Shown here in pieces: positions 51,358-59,037 of a stretch of 64,000 nucleotides of DNA (position 1 is its first letter; each line of letters opens with the position of its first letter). A program made the position numbers and the translations under genes. Source of the DNA: Mycobacterium shigaense (GTDB lineage Bacteria; Actinomycetota; Actinomycetes; Mycobacteriales; Mycobacteriaceae); assembly GCF_002356315.1 (NCBI RefSeq), contig NZ_AP018164.1, forward strand, positions 2,046,001 to 2,110,000, written 5' to 3'. The notes beneath the pieces are model-generated. The model made no database searches and was not told the DNA's origin. It saw nothing but the letters and a program-made list of their open reading frames with translations.

Positions 51358-51386
51358 CCGCGGCCGACCAAGGCCGCGGCTCGTTT
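51358..51386 (+). terminator. Intrinsic terminator after the XRE-cupin gene
   Basis: A perfect 8-bp stem CCGCGGCC / GGCCGCGG with a 6-base loop starts four bases after the regulator stop, followed by CTCGTTT. It separates the regulator's transcript from the cupin/HDOD operon, which therefore needs its own promoter in the following about 230 bp. Confidence 0.75.
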
Positions 51387-51520
51387 ACCGATTCGTTCTA
51401 CTCACCCTAGTCCGGGTTTCTCCTCATTTGTAGTGTCATCGTGCTGTCTCTCGGGCTTTCGCTGTGTTCTGGGCACCGCATTCCTCAAATCAACGGTGGA
51501 TTACCGATATTCGGGCAGAC

Positions 51521-51536
51521 GTAACTGCAAAGAAAC
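51521..51536 (+). promoter_or_regulatory. Candidate GlnR box before the cupin/HDOD operon
   Basis: GTAAC-TGCAAA-GAAAC fits the actinobacterial GlnR consensus gTnAC-n6-GaAAC exactly and the mycobacterial AC-n9-AC core (51524-51536). With TATATG (51563-51568) as -10, the box lies around -55 to -40, a normal site for an activator. It would place the operon under nitrogen-limitation control. The intergenic stretch 51387-51614 is visibly AT-richer than the flanks. Confidence 0.6.
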
Positions 51537-51568
51537 GAACTTACAAAGCGTTGGTAATAATGTATATG

Positions 51569-51603
51569 TTCACTGACAGTGAATTACGATCCCTAACAGT
51601 GAA
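51569..51603 (+). promoter_or_regulatory. Candidate repressor operator (7-1-7 palindrome plus spaced half-site)
   Basis: Perfect palindrome TTCACTG-A-CAGTGAA at 51569-51583, with the same half-site CAGTGAA repeated at 51597-51603, exactly 20 bp later. With the likely -10 at 51563-51568 it covers the transcription start, so a protein bound here would block initiation. The XRE-cupin regulator next door is the obvious candidate. Confidence 0.6.
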
Positions 51604-51614
51604 GTGGAGAAAAG

Positions 51615-51986
51615 GTGGAACAGATTTCCGTCCAGGCCCCGTTCCGAGTTACCGCCGATGCGTGGCAGAACCTGCCGTCGATGCAGATCCCGAATACCGA
51701 GGGCTTCATCAAGGACGTCTACGAAAACCCCGAGGGTAGCTCGATGTGCTCCGGTTTCTTCGAACTCAAGCACGCCGACGAACCGCTGCTGTACGTCTAC
51801 GCCTACGACGAGATGAAGGTCGTCCTGGAGGGCGAATTGCTCTTGGAGAACAAGGACACCGGACAACAGCTGGTCGCGAAGGCCAAGGACGCCATCTTCT
51901 TCCCGAAGGGATCGCGGATCTACTTCTCCACACCGAGCTACGCGCTGGCGTTCTACTGTGGCGACCGCAGCGCCGACCTGCTCTGA
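51615..51986 (+). CDS. Cupin-domain protein, EutQ-like
   Basis: A single-domain cupin of 123 residues. It contains GFFELKHADEPLLYVYAYDEMKVVLEGELLLEN and AKDAIFFPKGSRIYFST, the pattern of EutQ-type / DUF861 cupins, in which classical metal-binding histidines are largely replaced (His and Asp/Glu in KHADEPLLYV are the likely remnants). EutQ relatives act in ethanolamine utilisation, and such cupins often accompany amine catabolic genes; here it heads the N-demethylase operon. It may be a metabolite sensor or assembly factor. GTG at 51615 follows GGAG by five bases. Confidence 0.78.
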   Translation: MEQISVQAPFRVTADAWQNLPSMQIPNTEGFIKDVYENPEGSSMCSGFFELKHADEPLLYVYAYDEMKVVLEGELLLENKDTGQQLVAKAKDAIFFPKGSRIYFSTPSYALAFYCGDRSADLL

Positions 51987-52005
51987 GGCGAGGCGGGCAT
52001 TGGCT

Positions 52006-52539
52006 GTGACAGAGCTGGCACACACCAGTGTTCCGCGCTGGTTCACCGGCACGCCGGAGGCACTCTCCGGCGTGCCGGGCACCGGCGCAAGGTCCTATCT
52101 GCTGGTCGGAGTCGGGCAAACGGTGAGTCCGTTCTTACGGCAGTGGCGGTACCACCTCGACATGGACGTGGCGACGGAGTTCCTGATCCACGAGGACGTG
52201 GATGTAGTCAACACGGCACTCGCAGAGGCGCTGGGCCGTGCTCGGGTCGGGCTGCGGCTGTGGCTTGCCGGCCCGAGCGGTGCGTGTCTGTCACTGCGCG
52301 GCACGGCACTGCGGGGCGGACTCGAAGACGACGAGATCAGCGTCACCGTCACCGAGCCGGGTGCCATCGAGGTGTCCTGCGTCCACTGCCTGGCGGTCAC
52401 CTCGACGTCAGCGGGTGTCGGGGACGTGACTCAGTGCGCTGGGTGCCAGCTAAATCTTGTTATTTACCACCATGTTTCGCGTCTCAGCGGGCGGTTCATG
52501 GGCTTCATGGTCGATGCGGAGACGGCGGTGACGAAGTGA
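52006..52539 (+). CDS. dmmA: Dimethylamine monooxygenase-type small subunit (DmmA family), copy 1
   Basis: A 177-residue protein of the family annotated as DmmA, the small subunit of haem-dependent secondary-amine monooxygenase. The N-terminal domain has no motif I recognise. The C-terminus is a zinc-ribbon-like module, CVHC (residues about 125-128) and CAGC about 20 residues later, followed by YHHVSRLSGRFMGF, which matches the H-x-H-x-S-x3-G-x-F in copy 2. GTG at 52006 gives exactly the length of copy 2 and has GAGGCGGG about 8 bases upstream; TTG at 52000 is possible. It couples to the reductase by GTGA. Confidence 0.78.
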   Translation: MTELAHTSVPRWFTGTPEALSGVPGTGARSYLLVGVGQTVSPFLRQWRYHLDMDVATEFLIHEDVDVVNTALAEALGRARVGLRLWLAGPSGACLSLRGTALRGGLEDDEISVTVTEPGAIEVSCVHCLAVTSTSAGVGDVTQCAGCQLNLVIYHHVSRLSGRFMGFMVDAETAVTK

Positions 52540-53480
52540 GAACAGACGAGCTGAAGCTGAGTGTTGCCGCCATCGAAGAGCTGGTGTCGGGGATTCGCAG
52601 CCTTACGCTGCGTGCGCTAGACGGCACGCCGTTACCACCGTTCGTGCCCGGCAGTCATCTGCCATTGCGTTGCGGCGCCAAATGGAACAGTTACAGCCTC
52701 ACCAACGAAGGACTGGACCCGAGCGAATATTGCGTCTCGGTTCTGCGGGTCGCCGACGGTGGAGGCGGATCACGGTGGGTGCACGACCAGCTCGCGGTGG
52801 GCGACGCGATCACCGCGCTGACGCCGCGCAGCGCATTCGCACCGCAACCCCATGCGATCAAGCATCTGTTGATCGCCGGTGGCATCGGCGTCACGCCCAT
52901 CGTCTCGCACCTGCGGGCGGCGCGGATGTGGAAGCGAAATATTCAGGTGCTCTACAGCTTTCGCGAAGGCTTTGCCGCCCATGTCGACGACGTCATGGAT
53001 CTCGGTGGTCTTGACGCCGAGTTGTACGTAGACCAAGACGAATTCTGTGTGCGGACGCGAAAAGTGCTCGCGGATCAACCGATCGGCACGCACCTGTACG
53101 TTTGCGGACCCGGGCCGATGATCGACTACGTCCTGGACACCGCGGCAGGGTTGGGGTGGCCGGCATCGCGCCTGCACCTGGAGCGCTTCGGTGCCGACAC
53201 CCTCGATCCTGGAGAGCCGTTTAGGGTCAACCTGACCAAGAGCGGCCGCGAACTCGACGTACCGAGTGGCACGTCATTGCTCGAAGCGCTTGAGGCAGCA
53301 GGCATCGCCGTGCCGAATCTGTGCCGACAAGGCGTGTGCGGCCAATGCCGCATTCCCGTCAGCGGTGGCGTACCGCTGCATCGGGACCTGTTTCTAGACG
53401 ATGAAACCAAGACCGCCGGAACGGCGCTGATGTGCTGTGTTTCACGCGCGTCCGGGCCCATGCTGGAGGTACCGCTGTGA
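52536..53480 (+). CDS. HDOD reductase subunit (flavin / NAD(P)H / [2Fe-2S]), copy 1
   Basis: A 314-residue phthalate-dioxygenase-reductase-type protein. An N-terminal flavin barrel (FVPGSHLPLRCGAKWNSYSL) is followed by an NAD(P)H domain (LLIAGGIGVTPIVSHLRAA, about residues 108-126; YVCGPGPMIDYV). A C-terminal plant-type ferredoxin holds CRQGVCGQCRIPVSGG (three cluster cysteines at about 264-272) and MCC (fourth, about 303). It should pass electrons from NADPH through flavin and the [2Fe-2S] cluster to the haem subunit encoded next. GTG at 52536 overlaps the DmmA stop, and the stop overlaps the haem-subunit GTG, both as GTGA. Confidence 0.88.
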   Translation: MRTDELKLSVAAIEELVSGIRSLTLRALDGTPLPPFVPGSHLPLRCGAKWNSYSLTNEGLDPSEYCVSVLRVADGGGGSRWVHDQLAVGDAITALTPRSAFAPQPHAIKHLLIAGGIGVTPIVSHLRAARMWKRNIQVLYSFREGFAAHVDDVMDLGGLDAELYVDQDEFCVRTRKVLADQPIGTHLYVCGPGPMIDYVLDTAAGLGWPASRLHLERFGADTLDPGEPFRVNLTKSGRELDVPSGTSLLEALEAAGIAVPNLCRQGVCGQCRIPVSGGVPLHRDLFLDDETKTAGTALMCCVSRASGPMLEVPL

Positions 53481-54484
53481 CCGCTCCGATTACCGCCGAC
53501 GACTTGATCCGTGAGTTTCCGTTCCCTTTCGTCGAGGATCGGTACCGCTACAGCACCAACGTGGAACAGGCGAGGACCCCGGTGCGGACCCCGGCGGGGC
53601 AATGGGGGACCGCCGTCGTCGACGTCGATTGCGGATATCGGCACGAGCTGGCCGAGCGCGCCGAGATCCTGCACGCCGACCCGACGCGGTACTCGGTGTT
53701 GCCCCACATGCGAGCCGCGGGCTGGGACGCGCTGCTGACGTTGATGCGCGAACTCAGTGCTGCCTATCCAGCGTCAATGTGCTTGTTGCGCAATGCCGAT
53801 GGCAGCTGGCATTGGGTGAACGATCTTTCTGGGGAGGACCTGGTGTTCACCTACGGCGACGAGTCGACCCTGCCGGACGAACCCCTGCGCTACATCTCGG
53901 GACAGGTGCAAGAGGACATCGTGCTGCTCAATCAGCGCAACGACGAGCTCTTCGCGGACGCCGGCGTGGTGACGTTCGCCGCGGACTGGAGCCTGGGATT
54001 CGACGTTGGGATGAGTTTCCTCGAAGTCCACGGGCCGGTACCGCGGATCCATCAAGAAGGCATCATCACCCGAGCCCACGAGTTTCTCAAACGCCTTCAG
54101 CCCCATCAGCCGTACCGCCGAACCAATTGGACGATGACGATCGGGCGACGGCTGGACGTGTCGACCGAGCGCTACCCTGAATGGGGTCCGGACCGGGAGT
54201 GGATCCAAACCGTCGACGACGACACCTTCGGCGCGCTGGTGCATCTGCGGGTCGAAGTCCAACACCTCATCCGGCTCCCGCATTCAGGCGCGATCATGTT
54301 CCTGATCCGCACCTACCTGCAGCCTCTTGAGCGGCTCGCCATCGTCGACGAGTGGCGCGTCCGCGCTGCGGCAGCGATCGCCGAACTTCCGCAGGACATG
54401 GCCGAATACAAAGGAATTATCAAATATAAGGATCGCGCGGCCCGCTGGCTGCGCGACCACGCCGCCGCCGACACGGCGCTATGA
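53477..54484 (+). CDS. Haem-dependent oxidative N-demethylase alpha subunit (DUF3445), copy 1
   Basis: A 335-residue DUF3445 protein, the haem-binding PAS-fold catalytic subunit of HDOD, which oxidises dimethylamine to methylamine and formaldehyde with O2 and NADPH. Blocks shared with copy 2 include RYSTNVEQAR, DVGMSFLEVHGPVPR, YRRTNWTM and LRVEVQHLIRLPHSGAIMFLIRTY. Histidines conserved in both copies are in WHW, VHGPVP and QHLIRLP; one is probably the haem ligand (inference). The substrate could be another secondary amine. GTG at 53477 lies in the reductase stop, and ATGA couples it to the second module. Confidence 0.87.
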   Translation: MTAPITADDLIREFPFPFVEDRYRYSTNVEQARTPVRTPAGQWGTAVVDVDCGYRHELAERAEILHADPTRYSVLPHMRAAGWDALLTLMRELSAAYPASMCLLRNADGSWHWVNDLSGEDLVFTYGDESTLPDEPLRYISGQVQEDIVLLNQRNDELFADAGVVTFAADWSLGFDVGMSFLEVHGPVPRIHQEGIITRAHEFLKRLQPHQPYRRTNWTMTIGRRLDVSTERYPEWGPDREWIQTVDDDTFGALVHLRVEVQHLIRLPHSGAIMFLIRTYLQPLERLAIVDEWRVRAAAAIAELPQDMAEYKGIIKYKDRAARWLRDHAAADTAL

Positions 54485-55014
54485 GCACCGACATCGTCGC
54501 GTCCGGTTGGTCGATGCCTCGATGGCCCGCGGCTCCCGAACAGGTCGATCTGGATGCGACATCCTTCCTGATCGTCGGGATCGGGCACGAGCGGCGCACC
54601 GTCGAAGTCAGCCGAGAATGGTTGGGGCAGGCCGAAATCACGGCCCCTACCGAGCTTCTGCTGCTGGATTCGTTTACGGACGCCTCGAGCGTCAGCGCAT
54701 TTGCGGCTGCCCTCGGCCGCGCTCGGATGGGAGTCCGGTTGATGATGGTCGGTGGCCAGTTCGACGTGCTGATGGCGCTCGCCCAGGCGCGTGCGGCCGG
54801 CGCGCTGCCGCAGGAGCTGGCCAGCTTTGTGGTGCACACCCGTGATCTGCCGATGTATTGTGCCCACTGCCGCAACACTTTTCGTGTCTCCAGGGCACCT
54901 GGCGACGAAGTCACGTGCCCGGGCTGCACCCGACGACTCGAAATCCACACCCATCTGTCAGCTGTGCGGGGCAGCTTCCTCGCCTCGGATGTGCGTGCCC
55001 GGGAGCTGTCATGA
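54481..55014 (+). CDS. dmmA: Dimethylamine monooxygenase-type small subunit (DmmA family), copy 2
   Basis: A 177-residue paralogue of the 52006-52539 product. Its N-terminus differs more (DATSFLIVGIGHERRTVEVS), while GRARMGVRLMMVGGQ parallels GRARVGLRLWLAGPS of copy 1. The C-terminal module is clear: CAHC and CPGC with the following IHTHLSAVRGSFLASD. ATG at 54481 falls in the stop of the first haem subunit, so the second three-gene module is translationally chained to the first. Confidence 0.82.
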   Translation: MSTDIVASGWSMPRWPAAPEQVDLDATSFLIVGIGHERRTVEVSREWLGQAEITAPTELLLLDSFTDASSVSAFAAALGRARMGVRLMMVGGQFDVLMALAQARAAGALPQELASFVVHTRDLPMYCAHCRNTFRVSRAPGDEVTCPGCTRRLEIHTHLSAVRGSFLASDVRARELS

Positions 55015-56006
55015 CGAACCCAGGAATCGCGACAGTTGCACCGGCGCATCTGCACCCGGCCTATCTAACCGAGGCGCGCCAACTACGTGTGCGCCGCACC
55101 GAGATGCTGGCACCGGCGATCATGCACATCGAGCTTGTCGATCCCCACGGTGGCCGGCTGGCCGGTTATCAGCCCGGCAGCCACCTCATCGTCTCGGCCG
55201 GCGACAAGCGCAACGCCTATTCACTGGTCGGGTCCGGCTTGAACCCCGACCACTATGCCATCTCGGTGATGCGGCGCGGGGAAGGCGGCGGATCAGATTG
55301 GCTGCACGACAACGTCTGCGAGGGTCACCTCCTCGAAATCGAAGGTCCTCGTGCATTATTCGCTCCGGTACTCAACCAGCACCGAGCACTGCTCATCGCC
55401 GGCGGCATTGGTGTGACACCCGTGCTGTCCCATGCGCGCGCGGCGGCCTTGACTGGTGTGCCCACCGAGGTCCTCTATTCCTACCGGCCGGGTCACCAAG
55501 CCCATCTGGATGATCTGCGTGGCATGGCCGAATGCGGCATGATCACGCTGCACGAAGCGACCACGGTCGAGCAGACCGTGGCAATTCTGGCCGAACTCCT
55601 CGCGAAGCAGCCGCTGGGCACCCATGCATACGCCTGTGGACCGGTGGGATTGCTGCAGGCATATCAACACTTGACGGCCGCCGCGGGCTGGCCGGCCGCG
55701 CGCGTGCACCTCGAGAGATTCAGTGCCCCTGTCCAGGATCCGGGTAAACCGTTCAGCGTCACAGTGACGTCGACGGGGCAACGCATCGAGGTGCCGGCGG
55801 GCGTGTCCCTGTTGCAACGACTGCTCGACAACGGTGTGGACGTGTCCTTCCTGTGCAGGCGCGGCGTGTGCGGCGAATGCCGTATTCCGGTGCGTTCGGG
55901 CGTCGTGGAACACCGTGACTACATCCTGACCGACGAGGAAAAGGCCGAATCCACCGCGATGCTCTGTTGTGTGTCGCGTGGTTACGACATCGAGGTGGAC
56001 CTATGA
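55011..56006 (+). CDS. HDOD reductase subunit (flavin / NAD(P)H / [2Fe-2S]), copy 2
   Basis: A 331-residue paralogue of the first reductase. It begins with about 20 extra residues, then the flavin barrel (YQPGSHLIVSAGDKRNAYSLVG), the nucleotide domain (LLIAGGIGVTPVLSHARAA; YACGPVGLLQAY) and the ferredoxin domain (CRRGVCGECRIPVRSG; LCCVSRG). All four cluster cysteines are present, so both copies look active. ATG at 55011 overlaps the upstream stop and its stop overlaps the haem subunit, both by ATGA. Confidence 0.88.
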   Translation: MTNPGIATVAPAHLHPAYLTEARQLRVRRTEMLAPAIMHIELVDPHGGRLAGYQPGSHLIVSAGDKRNAYSLVGSGLNPDHYAISVMRRGEGGGSDWLHDNVCEGHLLEIEGPRALFAPVLNQHRALLIAGGIGVTPVLSHARAAALTGVPTEVLYSYRPGHQAHLDDLRGMAECGMITLHEATTVEQTVAILAELLAKQPLGTHAYACGPVGLLQAYQHLTAAAGWPAARVHLERFSAPVQDPGKPFSVTVTSTGQRIEVPAGVSLLQRLLDNGVDVSFLCRRGVCGECRIPVRSGVVEHRDYILTDEEKAESTAMLCCVSRGYDIEVDL

Positions 56007-57028
56007 CCCGAACAACCGCTGCCGTAACGGCGTTCCTTAACCGGCCGATCAATCACGCGGCCAACCTGCCTTGGCCGTTTCCCGACGGCTCCGACACCTT
56101 TCGGTACTCGGTCAACGTGGAGCAGGCGCGGATTGCGCGCCAGACGTCCGGCGGAGAGTGGGGACGCCATCTGGTCGACCTGGGCGGAGCCGAATATCCA
56201 AGCATCATGGCCGATCGGCGTCGAATCCTCGACGCCGATCCGCATCGCGTCAAGATCCGCCCGGGGATGGAACTGGCGTGCTGGGACGTGCTGCTGTACT
56301 ACCTGCGCGACCTGAGCTACAGCTACCCGGACATGATGCACCTCGCCGAAGATTCGAACAACGAATTCCATTGGCGGAATCATATTTTAGGCACAGACCA
56401 GTCCTTCGAACTGGGCCGGGAGGATTCGCTGCCGAACGGGCCACTGGATTTTCTGGCGCGGGAGATCCCCGACGACCTGTTGCTCGTGGTCGAACGCGAT
56501 GGCCAACTCTACTTCGACGCCGGCGCGGTCACCTTCGCCATGGCGTGGTCGGTGTCGTTCGACGTCGGCATGAGCATGCGCGAAATTCACGGCCCGGTAC
56601 CACGATTGAACGTCGAGCAGATCACCTCGCGCGCCGAACAGTTCCTCAGGCAATTGCGCGTCGACCAAGTCTATCGGCGGGTTAACTGGACGCTGTCGGC
56701 GTCGAACTCCCGCAAGTTGGACGTCAGCCTTGAGGAACTCCCGGAATGGGGACGTGACATTCCGCGCATGATCGCCGAAAATAATTGGGGTCAAGCACAA
56801 TTACGTATTGAGCTTGAGCACTTCGTTCGGTTGCCGATGAGCGGCGCGGTCACCTTCAACATCCGGACCTTCATGATCTCCCTGGACGAGCTACGGGCCG
56901 TCCCGGCGTGGTGCGCCCAGCTGGCCACCATCATGGAGGAGCTCCCCGTCGACATCGCCAACTACAAAGGCTTTCTCGGCTACCGCGAGAGTGTGGTCGC
57001 GTTCTTGCGTTCCGCCGCCAACGACTGA
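56003..57028 (+). CDS. Haem-dependent oxidative N-demethylase alpha subunit (DUF3445), copy 2
   Basis: A 341-residue DUF3445 protein. It shares FRYSVNVEQAR, DAGAVTFAMAWSVSFDVGMS, REIHGPVPR, YRRVNWTL and LRIELEHFVRLPMSGAVTF with copy 1, but the region between is much diverged, so the duplication is old and the two probably differ in substrate or form mixed complexes. The conserved histidines (FHW, IHGPVP, EHFVRLP) are kept. It ends the six-gene chain; a 51-bp gap precedes the permease. Confidence 0.87.
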   Translation: MTRTTAAVTAFLNRPINHAANLPWPFPDGSDTFRYSVNVEQARIARQTSGGEWGRHLVDLGGAEYPSIMADRRRILDADPHRVKIRPGMELACWDVLLYYLRDLSYSYPDMMHLAEDSNNEFHWRNHILGTDQSFELGREDSLPNGPLDFLAREIPDDLLLVVERDGQLYFDAGAVTFAMAWSVSFDVGMSMREIHGPVPRLNVEQITSRAEQFLRQLRVDQVYRRVNWTLSASNSRKLDVSLEELPEWGRDIPRMIAENNWGQAQLRIELEHFVRLPMSGAVTFNIRTFMISLDELRAVPAWCAQLATIMEELPVDIANYKGFLGYRESVVAFLRSAAND

Positions 57029-57079
57029 CCGCGCGTCGCGGCTTCCTGTCGATCCCCTACTTCCAGAATTCGAGGCGAG

Positions 57080-58597
57080 ATGACCATCTCCGACCCGCCC
57101 GGTGCAGCCACAGCGACTCCCGAGGTCGCTGTCGTCAATGTCGACGACCAGACACTGCTCAAGTCGATGCGATGGTACGACGGCTTCTTCATGGCGCTGT
57201 CGAATCCCGGCTTCTTGATCGCCAATCTGGGCTACACCACGGGGCAGGTCGGCGCGCTGGGTGCGTTTGCGCTGTGGCTGGCCATGATGGTCATCGCCGT
57301 ACTGCAGAACAAGATCTACACCGAACCGGCCACCATGTTCCCCGAACATTCCGGCGGCATCGCGATGTACGCCTTCGAAGGCTGGCGCTCGCGGTTCAGC
57401 TTGGCGGGCCCGATATCCGCGATCGGCTATTGGGCTGGATGGTCATCGGTATTGACCATCTTCGGTCTGACGACCGGGGGCCTGGTCCAAGCCGAGTGGT
57501 TTCCCGATCAGACCTGGCACTTCTCACACATCGTGCAACTGGACCTGCCGCGGGTGATCGCGGTCGGGCTGGTCGTGGCGCTGTGGATCGTCAACTCGAT
57601 GGGTGCCGAGCCCATGAAGCTGATGGGTTATCTGACCGGCACACTGCTGTTCGTTCCGCTCGTCCTGTTCATGGTCGTTCCGTTCTTCTTGACCGACTTC
57701 TCCTCGGCCAATCTGTCCTGGGGGCTTGTCGGTGCCGCTGGAAGCACCTGGGGTGCAGTTCAACTCGCGTTGGTGTGGCTCTACCTCATTGGCTGGTCCG
57801 CTTACGGCATCGAGGTGTGCGCCGTCTTCGCGCCCGAATATCGCGACACCAAGGAGGATACTCGCAAGGCCTTGGGCCGATCGGCGATGTTCTGCCTGGG
57901 CGTCTACGCCATCATGCCCGTCGCGCTGGGTGGTGCTGTCAGCCAGCAGTCGATTGCCAAGGCCCCGTTGGGTTTCTATACCGACCTGTTGCACCGCGAG
58001 CTGGGCAGCACCCTGTCCGATGTGGTGGTGATTTTCATGGTCGGCAGCTTTCTGCTCGGTATGAACGCAGCGAGTGCGGGCGGCAGCCGCACCCTCTACG
58101 GAATGGCGCGCAGCGGCATGACCATCAAGTGGTTCGACCACATCAACAAACGCAACGTGCCCAACCGCGGGATGTACGTCAATGTCGCGATCAACATCGC
58201 GGCGATCCTGCTGCTGCCGAGCATTGTGGCGGTGCTTGCCGTCAGCAATATGGGTTACCTCGTCTGCCATGTCTTCGCGCTGTCGGCGGTGGTACTGCTG
58301 CGAAAGGACCGGCCGGACATGGACCGTCCGGCCAGGCTGTCGAACCCGTGGCTGTGGACGGCCGGCCTGCTCGCCGCGTTCAACCTTCTCATCGTGATCG
58401 TCGGGTCGACGTCGTTTTCGAAGACTGGTTACGGCGGACCCGGAGAGTTCGTCGCGGGGTTGGCTTTGCTGCTGACCGGGTGTGCGTTCTACCTCTATCG
58501 GCGAATCGTTCAGGACAAGCGGCGGTTTACTTGGCGTGATCATAATACACCAGCGCTATTTCCCTTGAGGGACGGTGCGGCGGAGGCCGCGGCGTGA
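57080..58597 (+). CDS. APC-superfamily amino-acid/amine permease
   Basis: A 505-residue polytopic protein with about 12 hydrophobic helices. The N-terminus MRWYDGFFMALSNPGFLIAN starts helix 1, with later FPEHSGGIAMYAFEGWRSR in the loop after helix 2 and GIEVCAVFAPEYRDTKEDTRKA between helices 6 and 7, an arrangement typical of APC amino-acid/GABA/ethanolamine permeases. It likely imports the amine or a related amino compound fed to the neighbouring enzymes; the exact substrate is not readable. ATG at 57080. It couples by GTGA to the small zinc-ribbon protein. Confidence 0.85.
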   Translation: MTISDPPGAATATPEVAVVNVDDQTLLKSMRWYDGFFMALSNPGFLIANLGYTTGQVGALGAFALWLAMMVIAVLQNKIYTEPATMFPEHSGGIAMYAFEGWRSRFSLAGPISAIGYWAGWSSVLTIFGLTTGGLVQAEWFPDQTWHFSHIVQLDLPRVIAVGLVVALWIVNSMGAEPMKLMGYLTGTLLFVPLVLFMVVPFFLTDFSSANLSWGLVGAAGSTWGAVQLALVWLYLIGWSAYGIEVCAVFAPEYRDTKEDTRKALGRSAMFCLGVYAIMPVALGGAVSQQSIAKAPLGFYTDLLHRELGSTLSDVVVIFMVGSFLLGMNAASAGGSRTLYGMARSGMTIKWFDHINKRNVPNRGMYVNVAINIAAILLLPSIVAVLAVSNMGYLVCHVFALSAVVLLRKDRPDMDRPARLSNPWLWTAGLLAAFNLLIVIVGSTSFSKTGYGGPGEFVAGLALLLTGCAFYLYRRIVQDKRRFTWRDHNTPALFPLRDGAAEAAA

Positions 58598-58977
58598 GTC
58601 GCGGGATTGCCGCGACCTTACGCTGCGTCTGCGGGACTGCTGTCGCCGCATCGTTGGCGGCCGAGGTCGTGTCGTGCTGGCACTGCCCAGCCTGCGCGCG
58701 GCGGTGGCGGGTCGACCTTGACGCGGTCCGGGTCGTTCGGGCTGGATTGCAGGAATTACTTCGCCTGCAAAGAGATATTCTCGTCGCCGTCGGGTTGACC
58801 ACGATAGTTCTGGTACTGCTTGCCGTTGTTCGCCCCGTCTGGCTGCTTGGAGCGCCGATGGTCATCGGTGGGGTTGCACTGATTGCCGGCCCGTCGTATC
58901 GCAGGCGGGCCGATCGCGCCAAGGCCGCAGTCCGAACGCCGATCAGTCTCACCCGGGCAGCAGAATTCTCCGATTAG
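58594..58977 (+). CDS. Small zinc-ribbon membrane protein of unknown function
   Basis: A 127-residue protein. The N-terminus has two cysteine pairs, RCVC (residues about 11-13) and CWHCPAC (about 28-34), forming a probable zinc ribbon. A hydrophobic hairpin follows (ILVAVGLTTIVLVLLAVV and VWLLGAPMVIGGVALIAG, about residues 68-110) and a basic tail. I recognise no family. GTG at 58594 overlaps the permease stop, so its level is tied to the permease; it may be an accessory subunit of the transporter or of a membrane-associated complex. Confidence 0.68.
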   Translation: MSRGIAATLRCVCGTAVAASLAAEVVSCWHCPACARRWRVDLDAVRVVRAGLQELLRLQRDILVAVGLTTIVLVLLAVVRPVWLLGAPMVIGGVALIAGPSYRRRADRAKAAVRTPISLTRAAEFSD

Positions 58978-58986
58978 CGAGTTTAG

Positions 58987-59017
58987 TGAAAAGAAACTAT
59001 GATCATTGTAAAGAAAC
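58987..59017 (+). repeat. Direct repeat TGNAAAGAAAC, 20 bp apart, before the synthetase gene
   Basis: TGAAAAGAAAC (58987-58997) and TGTAAAGAAAC (59007-59017) differ at one base and start exactly 20 bp apart. The same 11-mer (TGCAAAGAAAC) is the right part of the GlnR-like box at 51521-51536. In all three the five bases before it carry T and A at the positions of gTnAc. This suggests shared control of the two operons. Confidence 0.6.
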
Positions 59018-59037
59018 CTAGAGTTACGGGGGATGTT

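Noticed and set aside
52143..52535. Upstream extension of the first HDOD reductase
   Set aside because: It is the DmmA gene in another frame; the flavin domain starts after the GTG at 52536.
58999..59037. Extra N-terminal 13 residues for the gmaS-like protein
   Set aside because: This stretch holds the TGNAAAGAAAC repeat and a likely promoter; the ATG at 59038 has a better ribosome-binding site and family-like length.
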